Shown here: positions 38,106-49,800 of the stretch, one piece after another
Layout of the letters: each line of letters opens with the position of its first letter
How positions within the stretch are numbered: the first letter of the stretch is position 1
DNA from: Tetradesmus obliquus
Taxonomy: Eukaryota > Chlorophyta > Chlorophyceae > Sphaeropleales > Scenedesmaceae
NCBI GenBank assembly: GCA_030272155.1
Contig: CP126194.1
Location: 1,975,501 to 2,039,500, forward strand
Length of the DNA stretch: 64,000 nt
Direction: 5' to 3'
Program-made: the position numbers and the translations under genes
Notes under the pieces: model-generated
Databases searched by the model: none
What the model was told of the DNA's origin: nothing
Seen by the model: only the letters and a program-made list of their open reading frames with translations

Positions 38106-38268
38106 TTCAGGTCTACCAATGACACGCTGCAGGGCTCTTTCCGAGAGCAGAACGTAGTTTGATAGAACTTCGTTGATCATGCGATACATGCTGTTGCTGT
38201 CGATCGAGACACAAGTCACACCACAACTCCCAGGCACGGGTGCGTACACGGCAAGCTGTACCTGACTT
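38106..38268 (-). pseudogene. 5'-side exon fragment of the giant-protein gene, cut off by the hAT element
   Basis: From a CTTGCAG acceptor at 38269-38275 the frame reads SQVQLAVYAPVPGSCGVTCV and onward to ERALQRVIGRP, then meets the hAT end. Taking the element and one target copy away would restore the frame into DTNGDNSWGIQH at 34050, so both pieces belong to one exon. The acceptor is only about 90 bases from the RH22 start on the other strand. No upstream exon is visible, so the gene may be truncated at its 5' end. The family is not recognised. Confidence 0.6.
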
Positions 38269-38358
38269 CTGCAAGACCTTGCCGCATGCTTTCAACCTAC
38301 CAACTACATTACGTACGTCTGTATCATGCACCTTGTGTTTAGTAGGGGCGTCTGTCAG
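38269..38358. promoter_or_regulatory. Very short divergent space before the RH22-like gene
   Basis: Only about 90 bases lie between the exon fragment on the minus strand and the RH22 start codon. The RH22 promoter must overlap the fragment or the right end of the hAT element, unless transcription starts inside the fragment. No core motif is recognised. Confidence 0.35.
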
Positions 38359-41300
38359 ATGCGGCGCCTGGCAACGTGCAAGACTGCTGCTGCTGCCCTG
38401 CCACGACTGCAGCTGCTGCGCAAGTCACTGACTGTCCCACTAGTACCACCTAGGACCCATCATGTTAGGGGTATAACAGTAGTAGCAGCTGCAGCAGCAG
38501 CCAAGAAGCAGCCGCGGCAGCAGGTGCCTACCCCTAGGCCAGTGCAGGCAGCAGAAGACGCTTTCTATGCAGAGTCAGCAAGCAGCTTTGAGCAGCTAGG
38601 CATCATACCTGCAGTTTCAGAGTCACTCCAAGCAGCAGGCTTCAAGAGGCCGTCACGTGTGCAGGTGCGTGCAGTGCTTGGCAGCTATGGCAGCACCAAG
38701 TTCTAGTCCACGCAGGATGCACACTACCCTGTGCATGCATGAATGCAGTTGCAAGCATAGCACTCCAGGCAGAATACACTTGTTTGATTTACATCAGGAT
38801 GTCGTGTTGATGAGCAACAGAGTGCCGTGCCATGCATGCAAGTTTGGTGCTCCGGCACACAGTGGTTGTACGGCCCACACCATGCAGTGTCGGACACACA
38901 GCCCTGCAAGGTTGCAGCATCACACCATGTAACCCCTCTATTTATCTATCATGCAGCATCACACATGTGACGGTGCTGCCCTACTGCCTTGCAGGAGCTT
39001 GCCTTGCCCCACATCCTATCAGGCAAGGATGTGGTGCTGGCAGCAGAGACAGGCAGCGGCAAGACGCTCGCATACATAGCACCTCTTGCCTCAATGCTGC
39101 TGGAGAGGGCAGCCCAGAAAGCAGCAGCCGCTGCAGCTGCAGCAGCCACCTCTGCAGATGGCAGCAGCAGCAGCAGCAGCACTCGGTAAGGCGCAGCTGG
39201 CTGCTTTGTTGTTGCAACATCATAGGAAGAAGTTGTTTACATACCAGCACATGCAGCTGCAGGCAAAGCAGCGTTCATGGCGCTGCTTGTGCCAGGGAGA
39301 TCAATGTATGCCAGCAGAACAGTTGTCTGCACGGCTTTCCACACGTGAGCGGCATGGTGTTGGCGTGCTTGCAGGAAACACAGCTGTGCAACTCACGCTA
39401 CATGACCAGCCAGCTGGAGGCCAGGCAACTCCATGCTGCACCTTGTGTGATTCTGCTCTGTGCCGCCGCCGCTGCTGCTGCTGCTGCTGCTGCTGCTTGC
39501 AGGGCACCAAACAGGAAGCAGCTAGCGCTGGTGCTGTGCCCAAATGCTGCGTTGTGTCAGCAAGTCATACGCTTGGTCAGCAGCCTGCCAGGTGGGCCGG
39601 CTGACACGCCTGAAGCATGTTCATGAGAGGTCTAGCCAGCAGCACTCGCAAGTGCAGCTGCAATAGTGCTGAGCGGAGTGCTTTGAACCAGGGCTGCAGT
39701 TGCGTGCGCTGCAAGCAGCTCCACCAGAGGATGGCAGCAGCCGTGCAGCAATCTTCGCTGCTGTTTGCACCATGCTGCATGCACAGCTGCAAGACACAAG
39801 CCATCATGCCCCCACTGATATGCACTTGACCTGCCCACCAATCATATCATGCACGCATTGTCCCCACCAACCTGCAGGCCCAGACGGCCGCCCACTGATC
39901 AAGGCCTGCCAAGTGTCCAGCAGCACCCCACCACCCTTCGACCCACCTGACGTTGTCGTCACCACACCAGGCGCCCTTGTGACGCTGTTCAATGACAGAG
40001 GCTCCAGCTACGGCCCCCAGTGGAGTGCCGAAGGCGTGGCTTCGCGCGCAGCGTTTGTGGTTGCAGATGAGGCAGACCTGCTGTGCCAAGGTGGCTATGT
40101 GAAGGACCTCACACGGCTGCTAGATGTGAGTGGCGGCTGGTCCAGCAGCACTGTTAATGATCATTTCAGCAGAGCATTGCAGCTGGCAAGCACCGCGCAC
40201 AGCAGCGTTTTGGGGACAGAGATAGGTAGCTCTATTCGATGTTGAGGAGTGGCGCATTGTGACGGAGAGGATGACGTCAGAATCCTGTTGAATGCCAGGC
40301 ACGCTATGCACGGCAAGATAAAGGTGTCAAGGAGACAGCACACTAAACGTCACTGCATTTCCTCCCCTGTCCTTTGTTGCGACAGCATGCAACACCACTC
40401 CTGCTACGAGTGCCGCCTCAACAGCAGCAGCAGCAACAGCAGCAACACTTAAACCCGCGTGCTCACCCTGAATCCTCGCAGGCATTCAAGGCTGGCGAGC
40501 GGCGCCTGATTGAGGCCCAAGTCATGGCTGAGCTGGACATCAGCGATGAGGAGTGGGACCGGGTGCCCCGCAGCTTCAAGCAGGCCTGCTGGCAGGGAGG
40601 CGCACCAGCCATGCTGAAGGCGGGCTTCAGGCGCAAGTCACAACAGCAGCAGCAACAGCAGCAGCAGCAGCAGCAGGGTGAGGATGGAGCTGCTGATACA
40701 CCTGACAGTAGCAGCAGCAGCAGCAGTAGTGCTGGTCAAGACGCTGCAGAAGAGCGCAGCGCAGCGGCAGCCAGCACTAGCAGCAGCAGCAGCAGCAAGG
40801 CACAGTACGGACCTTACTTGCAGCGGCAGTACCTCTTTGTAGCAGCCACCATGCCATCACTCACCAAGGCAGATGTGGGCATCGAGCTACAGAAGCGCTT
40901 CAAGGATGCCGTGTGGGTGTCAGGTGACATGTTACATCAGATCAAGCCGCATGTGGAGCATGTGTGGCGGCGGCTGAGGGGCCCAGAGGAGGCAGATGCA
41001 GCACTGGTTGAGGCAGTGCAGGGAGATCCGGACTACCAGGCTGGGCAGGCACGCGTGCTGGTGTTTGCACGCGACACTGTGACTGCAGACCAGGTGGGAG
41101 TTTGCTTGACGTTGCTGCTGTATCTTGCAAGCTTGCTTGCATGTATTTTTTTTACCAGGGGGGACGAAATCCTACTGGCCAGTCACACGCAGCAGTCAGG
41201 CGAACCTGACTGCAGGGGACACAAAGGCGATGCCTCCACCAGCAAGACACGTCCAACACCCCTATACAGGAGGTGCCCAGCGCCCTGCTTGCTTGCATGT

Positions 41301-42270
41301 AGGTGTATGTGTGTGCGTCCAGGCTGGCGCGCTGCTGCAGATGGTGCTGGAAGTAGCTGGAGCGGCTGCATGCATGTGTGCTGGTTGAATTTGTAGCGAA
41401 TGCCTCACACTGTGCTTGCAGTGCGGTGGTATGCATAATATGGGTTGCCTGCACACACCCGATGTGTCCGAATGTGGCTATGCACTCAACGCATCTCATC
41501 GTGCGCTGCCGCGGGCGGCGGCTGTCCTTTGCAGCTTGCCGATTTGCTGGCTGACCAGGGCATTCCAAACGTGCTGTACCACAAAAACGTACCCAAGGAG
41601 GACCGCGACGCAGCACTGGCGGCGTTTGCAGACGCAGCAGCGGCAGCAGGCGGCGCTGGCGGCAATGTGGTGATGGTCAGCACAGATGCAGCAGCACGCG
41701 GCATCGACCTGCCAGATGTCACACATGTGGTGCAGGTGGGCGCAAGGCTGAAAATGATGTTTTTGTTTCGGGTGTGTCCTTTGTGGCTGCAAATTCGAAA
41801 AGCACTGTGTTGTGCGGCATACCTGCACCAGCAGCTGGTTGCACAATCGTGGCTGGGCTGGGCTGTGCACAGCAGTGGCAGCGTTCAGCAGCTGCAGCAG
41901 CGCTGCTCGCCTGTACGCTACCTCTGTCTGCACCGGTTCCTGCAAGCAGACACCAACGCTGATATGTTGCTGGCCCCCTGCCTTGGCCTCTGCCCACCTG
42001 TACTACTACTGCATGCTGCAGGCGGACTTTGCCACCACTGCCATCGAGTTCCTGCACAGAGTGGGCCGCACAGCACGCGCAGGCAAGGCTGGCAAGGTGA
42101 CCTCACTGTACGGCAAGGCAGATGCAGTGCTGGCAGAGGCGCTGATGCAGTACGTGCAGGAGGGCAAGCCCATCGAGGAGTGCTTCAGCAGGAACAGGTC
42201 CTTCAGCCGCAAGGTGAAGCGCTACGGCAAGTTTGTGCCGCGCGGGCAGGAAGGCGAGCAGCGCACGTGA
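38359..42270 (+). CDS. RH22: DEAD-box RNA helicase, RH22-like, probably plastid
   Basis: Seven exons fit by phase: 38359-38664, 38995-39185, 39503-39591, 39878-40125, 40482-41093, 41535-41735, 42022-42270 (1896 nt, 631 residues). The first 45 residues are Arg/Leu/Thr-rich without acidic residues, fitting a transit peptide. Motifs: AETGSGKT (119-126), VVVTTPGAL (221-229), VADEADLL with DEAD at 259-262, AAT in place of the usual SAT in motif [27 protein letters not shown] and [13 protein letters not shown]. The AAT motif III, the DAVWVSG block and the C-terminal [16 protein letters not shown] match Arabidopsis RH22, known for plastid 50S ribosome and 23S rRNA maturation; that role is inferred here. 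A Q/S-rich insert (around residues 330-375) lies between the two RecA-like domains. An upstream in-frame Met at 38326 exists but gives a poorer leader. Confidence 0.88.
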
Positions 42271-43864
42271 TGCTGATGTGGAGTGTTGATGGATTAGGTG
42301 GTTGTTCAATCATTGGGCGCGTGATGCGCTTGGCTATGGCTTGGAAACCATGTCCCGGCGGGCTGCAATCGCGCTGCGTAAGACGCAAATCGTGACGGCG
42401 ACATGCCCAGGGCACGGCGTACATGTCTACTGCTTGAAGCAGCGGCTGCAGCAGCCTGTGTGCGCACATTCTATGCCGTGTGCGATGTGTGGCATCATTT
42501 CAGCCGTGGCGTTGATGCTATGGCTTGTTGGGTAACATGATGATGATGTTGTGGCATCATTTCAGCCGTTCCCGGCTGATGAAGAGCAAAGTATCTTTAC
42601 ATGACAGCTGCTCCCCGAACAGCTAGCTCGCACACCCTTGTCTTGCAAGCACACGCCACCTGCCTCATGGAACGCCCAAGACAACGGCGGTGATTGTTAG
42701 CTACTAACGCATACTCTGCACAAACGCCCTCCGAATCAGCACTTACACCTGTTGCTGGCGGTTCGAACTTGAATTCAAGCTGGCATGAAGCACAGCAGCA
42801 ACTGGTCACCCTGCCAAGCCCACGTCGAAACATTGCGTGCACATGGCATTGCTCAGGTTTAACCAGCGTGCCCAGCAGGGTGCCCATCAAACAGTGCCAC
42901 ATAGCAATGCACCTGGCAGCATGGTGCTGGCTGTGACGTACACACAAACATGCACATAGCCTGCTTCAGATTGTAGCTGATCACAATCACGTTCCAACAC
43001 GCTCGCTTCAAGTGTAGCCAAAGCCCATCTGCACGGCCACTTGGCGTGTGTCTGCAGGAACACCGCATACATCCAGTTTGCTGAGCACCCGCTCCTCTTC
43101 TCAGGGCAATGCATTCCACTCAGCAAGCACAAGATTGCCAAAGGGTTCCCAACACAACCTGGTGCAGCAGTCGCCAGACAGGCACGGAACTTTTCCCAGG
43201 AAATCCAGAAGTACACTGCGGAGCAGCACAGCTCATGATACTGGAACGGCAAGCCGTCACACCTCATTTGCCAAAGAACACCAAAGCACAAGCACACCAA
43301 GCGGCTTGGCAGAAGGGTCAATGAAATACAATGCCGTGCGTACCTTGGTGCAAAGATCACCATGAATGTTGTTGATTATACCACAGTGCACAAATGCATC
43401 AGAACAGGCACAGCACTTACCACTCCAACCAGAGCTTTGCACAGCCATGCCCACACGTCCTTGCCTTGTTGGACAAGCCACAAAGCGCAGCACTTCAACA
43501 CCAAAGATGCACGACCATGGCACCGCGCTCTGCCGAAGCAATGTCGTGCTTGCAGCTTATGAGCCTTGCCACTGCAATGTGCACCTTGACTAGCTAACAC
43601 TAACTAACACAACACAGAAAGGCACGATAGTGACTGCACATGACCTTTTCTACCATGCTACACCTGCTCTACCACCATCTGATCACTTCAACCAGCGCCC
43701 TGGCGCGCTCGCAACAACATGCACACGCATGCGTTCACTTGCACACGGCATGTGTACGTGGCGCTGTCTGCTGCCATACGGACACTGCAGCAGTGGGGCA
43801 CCGGCTTCAGCACGATCTCACCACACTTTGTTGCTTCGGAACCTACCCATGATACAATGACAAA
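42271..43864. other. Convergent 3' region between RH22 and kinesin genes
   Basis: About 1.6 kb, probably both 3' UTRs. No gene seen. A 19-base sequence (gtggcatcatttcagccgt) occurs at about 42489 and 42551. Short open frames here lack family signatures. Confidence 0.55.
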
Positions 43865-46800
43865 CTACGTGTCCTGCTCAACATCACAGTCACCGCCAAC
43901 AACAGCCGCCGGCAGCCGCATGTCATGCTGCTCGTGCCCGCTGCTTGCTGACCACTCTGCTGAGACCGACAGCACAACACTTGCGTCACCAGACATCATC
44001 ATGCTGTGCTTCTTGCCTGTGCTGCAGCTAAGGTGCTCAAAGCCCACGCGCAGCGCCCGCCTGGAGGTGTCTCGCCTGCTGCTCCTGCCAGCACTGCCGC
44101 GGCTGCTGCGCTGTGGCGAGTGCAGCTGCCCCAGGCTGTCCTCTGCTGACATGCGCACTGGGCTGCTGGCCTGCTCTGGCACCAGCAGCGCCCTGCAACA
44201 GCAAAATAAGAAGCACCAGCACCAGCAACAGGGGACAAGGCATGTCAGCTGTGTACAGTCACAGCCACAAGGGTGTGATGCATCACATTACGTTGCACCC
44301 TGCCCGCACTCCGACTCACTACACCACAGCTGTTCATAAAGCCGGCAGCTAAGGATTCCACAACTGCTGCAGGAACACCCACAAAGGGTCCGGCAAACAC
44401 AATAATCACACCCACCTGGAGCAGTCGCTGCCGATGTCTGCCCTGCTGCCGTCACTGTACAGCTGCTGTGTGTCCTGGTAGCAGCTGCCTTCCTGCGCCT
44501 CATGCACCCCACTTGCAGACAGGCTCACGTCCACCTCAGGAGGCGCCCACTGCTTTTCTGCCTTGCTGCTGCTGCCCTTGCCGCTGCCGTGTCGCCTGCC
44601 TGCGCGGCTGCCGCCACTGCCCGCTGTCACTGACACCATGCCATCACCATCACCGACGCTGCCCCTGCCACTGCCAGCGCTGTCGCTGCTGCGTCTGCGG
44701 GCAGCAGCTGCGCCCAGCTGGCTTGCTGGAATGCTCAGCTGCACATCTTCAAGCATCAGCGGCAGGCCGTCACTCTGTGGCCCCGGCAGGCCAGCGCCTG
44801 CAGCTGAAGCGCCCTTGCTGCGGCTGCCGCCACTGCTACCGCCAAACAGCGCTGTGCCGTAGCCATCCTCCACAAAGGTGTCCTCTGCTGCAAGTGACAT
44901 CTCGCCTGCTACTGACGGGCTGAACGGCTGCTGCTGCTGGCGCTGGCGTGCTTGGTGACCTGTGGGCGTGTTTGCTGCTGATGTCGCAGGCGGCTGCTGC
45001 GCCCAGTTGATCACCTTCCTGATCTCGTTCATGGCCTGCCTGTTGCGAGCCTGCAAACAGCAAAAAACAGCAGCGATAGTGTAAGCATCAGCACCAGCAT
45101 CAGGCTCACAACTGACAGTGCTGTGTGCCATGCTGTTGCTGACTTCTAAAGCTGCGGCATAGCAATGCAGCAGCGCTCTGTGCTGCCATGACGGACTGTG
45201 CAGCAGAGCACTGGCTGACCCAGCGATGCTTTGGTGTGCCTGTCATGTTGCTGAATGTGCAGTGTACTCCAGACAATGCTTGGCATGCCTTTAATTCGGC
45301 TTGTGCATCGGCCAGCCGCCTCTCCTGTATGCAGCAAGTGAGAGTGCAAGCGTCTACAATGCGTACATGTGCTTATGCGCAAGCACAAGCCTGCAGGAAT
45401 GAAGTACACTAACAGCCGCAGAGCTGCGTCGCAAGGGCAGCTATTGCTGCAGGGTGTCTCGTGGCTGTTTGTGTGCCTTGCGCTGCAGTGCTGCCTGGCA
45501 GCTCCCGCCCAACCATTATCAACATATTTTGCCACTACTCACATTGTAGACAATCTGCTCCTTCAGCTGCAGCTCATGGGCGTTCAGCTTGCAGCGCAGC
45601 TGACCCTCCTTGACCGCCAGTTCCTCCTGGGTCTGCTGCAGCTTAGCGTTCAGTGCCTCGTTGTCAGCCTGGCAATGGCAGCAACAGGGGGACAAGCGCG
45701 AGCAGCAGTGATGGCAGAGATGTGCCTGAGCCTGATGGCAGTTATGGCAATTTTCCAGCAATGACGCGGTAACCATCCCAAAACTATTGGTGCACATTCT
45801 GGCAGAGTGTAAGCTGACAGCTGCAAAAGCGCCTTTCCCCTCACCTGCAGCTGGTCAGCCAGGGCCGTCTTGTCAGCCAGCAGCGCCTCCTTCTGGCGTG
45901 CCATGCTCTCCATCTTGGCGATGGTGGACTTGAGGCCCTTCACCTCCTGCAACAGCAGCAGCAGGCAATTACAGCATTGGCACCAGGCCCAGCGCCAGGT
46001 GTGCTGGTTCCCATGCTACAGCACACATGCCAGGTTACTTGTGCGCTGAGCAACCTAATCTGCGCCAGCACAACATAAAGACAGCCAGCAGTTGCGAGTC
46101 AAGTACCTCTTTGTGTCCGTCAAGGCTGGCGTTCTTCTCTGTAAGGCGGTGCGCCAGCTCCTCCAGGCGGCGCTGCATCTGCACCACCTCAAAGCCGCGC
46201 GATGACAGCAGCTCCTGTGCATCCATCAGCTCACGCTTCAGGCAGTTGAGCTGCAGGCACGCAGCAATTGCATAACACACAACGCGCCGTCGTCTCTCAT
46301 AATGTGCGCAGGTGAGGTTGCAGATACACAAAAGGAAGCATGCTACACGCACACCCAACGACTGCACCAGCTGGCAGGGGATTTCCTTCCGGCTGGTGCC
46401 GACTGTGCACTGCTGCCGATTGTGCAGCTGCTACCCTGTTGATGCTGCAACACCAACGCACAAGACGCCAAGCCAGGCACTAACGCATCTCGTGCTGTTT
46501 GCACAGGAGTGTTCGCACCTCCTCAGCTGCCTTCTCCTGCTCTTCGCTAGCTGCGACCTCTGCATCCTTGACTGCCTGCCGCAGTGCGTCCATCTCTGCG
46601 TCGCGGTCAGCCAGGTCACCCTTGAGTGCAGACACGCCGCTCTCTGCTGCTGACAGCTTCTTGCGCAGCAGGTCACACTCCAGCGCCTTGCTGCTTGCCT
46701 GGGTCTGCAGCCGCAGCAGCAGCCGCAGCAACAACAGGTGAGCAACCAAAGACATGAAACAGTAACCATACCAAAGTGGCGCACATCACCTTCTTGGCAC

Positions 46801-49800
46801 GCACCAGTGCAGCAGGTTCAAGCAGGTGCTGCAAGCTACGCACAGACTTGCTGCTCCAGAGTTTGCTGAGGCATGGCGAGGCCAGTCCAGTGACAAGTGT
46901 CTGCATCCCAGACACAAGTGTGCAGCACAGGACCCACCTGCAGCTTGTCCACCTGGCTGCGTGCATCAGCCAGCTGCCCTTCCAGCAGGCCTTTCTCGCT
47001 GCGTGCAGCGTCCAGGTCATCCTGCAGCCTGTCCTGCTCGCCTTGCGCAGTGCTCAGCTGCAGGTGCACCTCTGTGACTTGCTTCATCAGCTCCTCCTGC
47101 CGGCTCTTGCTGCTCTCACGCACAGCTGCTAGGTCACTAGACAGCTGGTCTGCCTTGGCAGTGGCAGCTGCAGTGCTGGCCTCCAGCTGCTGCTGCAGCT
47201 GCTTGCACTGCTCCTGTGAGCCCTCCAGTGCCTGAGACTTCTCCTTCACAGCCGCATTGAGCTCTGACAGTGCCTCCTCAAGGGCGGCAGCTTGGCTGCC
47301 CTGCTGAGAGACCTGCCCTTGCGCTGCCTCCAGCTGCTGCTGCAGCTGCTGCACTTGCGCATTATGCTCTTCTTTATCTGCGGCGCTTGCTGCTGCAGCG
47401 TCCTGCAGTTGCTGCTGCAGTGCTGCCAGCTGCTGCTGCAGCTCCTCGTTGGTGCTGTTGGTGTTGGTGTTGCGGCTTTCCAGCTCCTGCACCTGCTGTT
47501 TCAAAGTAGCTGCCTTGCTCTCCAGCTCAGCAATCTGCTGCTTGGCCTGCAGGTTGGCAGCAGGGCACATGTCAAGCATAATCATGAAGCAGCATACGAA
47601 ACATACCACAGCTCACTGCACAGGATGATTGTTGGCTTGTGATGCGGCTGCATGCAGCTACACCCATCCACAGAACACCACGGCACAGCAGTCAGCCACA
47701 AGCTTTGCTGGCCTCACCTCCTCATTGCTTGCAGTTGCCTTGCCCAGCTGCTCCTCAGTCTGCTGTAGGTGACCTTGTGTCTGCTGTAGCTGCTCCTGCG
47801 TTTGCTGCAGCTGCTGCTCTGTCTCCTGCAGTAGCTGCTGCAGTTTCTGCCGCTCAGAGCCTGCACTGCTGACTTGTGCTGCTGCCTCCTGCTGCTCAGC
47901 TGTTAGCTGCTGCTGTGCTGCTGCCAGATCAGCCTGGGTGGAGCCCAGTGTCTCCTGGGTCTCTGTCAGGGCTCGGTTGCTGGCTGACAGCTGCTCATCC
48001 TTGTCCTGCAGCTGTGTGGTCATCTGCAGAGTGCGCGCAGCAGCAGAAATTGCAGGCCTGCTTGTGTTTAGCTGGTGGCGGCTGGAAACAGTGAACAACC
48101 AATGAAACGGACCAATAAAATTCCCTCATGCTGCAGCACCATATGGACAAGCAGGCATCAGAACGCGTGCTTAAAGACGGGCACAGCAAGCATTTGGCTG
48201 GTTACAACCACATGGAAAGGGCCCCACTGCACTCCGCACCTGCTCTATCCGCTCCATCAGCTGCCTGATCTGGTCGTCCAGGCCTGCGTTGACGTTCTTG
48301 AACACCTCCAGAGCCTCCTGTGCCTCATCCCTCGCCTCGCACGCAGCGTCCAGCTGCTGCTGCAGCTTACTGGCACCGGCTGTCGTCTCCTGCAGCTGCT
48401 GCCGCAGGCTGGCACCCTCAGCAGTTGCAGCCTCCAGCTGTTGCTGCAGGCCGCTGCCATGCGCAAGCGCCTCATCCAGCTGTTGCTGCAGGACATCCCT
48501 ATGCTCTGCCGCTGCTTGAAGCTGCTGCTGCATGGCTGCCTGTGCTTCTGCTGCCTCTGCTGCACGCTGCTGTGCTGCTTGCCCGTCCTGGTCCCTGCCC
48601 TGCTGGCTCTCAGCCACCTGCTGCCTGAGCCTCTCGTTCTCAACCTTGAGCTCCTCCACTGTCGCGTGCACATTCTGCAGCTCTTTCTGCATCAGATGCA
48701 CCTGCTCAGCTGCTGCTGCCACGCTGTCGTGCAACTCTTCCTGCAGGCGCACCTCTGCCTCTTTGCGCCCGGAGCGCTCCTGCAATGTTCACAGCAGCAA
48801 CAGCGGACCGGACGAATAAACGATTTCATGTCCAGGCAGGCAGAATTGAACCATACACACAGTTTGTAGGCGCGCACATGCGCTGCACGCATCGGTGAAG
48901 GCACATATGTTTGGCATCGCCTCCTTTCAACAGCTGGAACCCTGGCACAGCAGACTGACGTCTCACCTGCTCCAACTCTTCCTGCAGCGCTTCCACCTGC
49001 TGTTCCTGCTGCTGCATCTGCGTCTGCATCTCCAGCAGCTGAACCTCGTGCTCCACCTTGGCTGCTGCAAGGCTCTTCTCTGTTGCTGCTGCTGCCAGCG
49101 ACTCGTGGTGCAGCACCTTGGTTGTGAGGCTGAAGATCGCCTGGTCCAGCTGTCCAGCGCCCCTGCAGCAGGAAACGGCCACAGCAAAGCAAGGCACTTG
49201 CGTCAGACCGGCTCACCATGACAATAAAGGCAAGTCTAACAGCATAGCCTCTGTTGGGCAGGGTGAAGCATGCAGCTGATGCGGTTGACCTTGGTTGCTT
49301 GCTTGCTTGCCTGCTTGCATGCGGCAGTCAATCGGTAGCTGAAGCAGGGTACAAGGTCGCTTGCGCGCTACAGCAGTAGCGCTTGAAGCACTTACTTCTG
49401 GATCTGTGACATCTTGTGGTCCAGGCGGCGGCGCTCTGATTTGAGGTTCTGGTTCTCCTTTTCCAGGTTCAGCATCACCGTGTCCATCTTGTTCTTGTCA
49501 CAGCACATCCTGCAGGGGGCACAATAATACGCCTGTCAGACGACACTGCACAGGGCGCACGTGTGGGTGAAACAGCGAAGCACAAGCCACAAACGCACAC
49601 GACCGTCAGGTTGTGAGCGGCTGACCAGCGCTATTGCACTGCTAACAAGCAGCAACTGTGTTGCGGAGCACTACCACTGCTGCAGCTGGTACTCACTCGT
49701 CCAGCTTGATGCGCAGCTCCTTTGCCTCCTGGATTGCAGGCTCAGTGTAGCCCTTGCGCAGGTTGTCCAGCTCACTGTTGAGCCGCACAATCTCGCGCTG

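Noticed and set aside
43640-44340. Plus-strand open frames over the kinesin tail
   Set aside because: Antisense to the phase-consistent last kinesin exon, with no signature.
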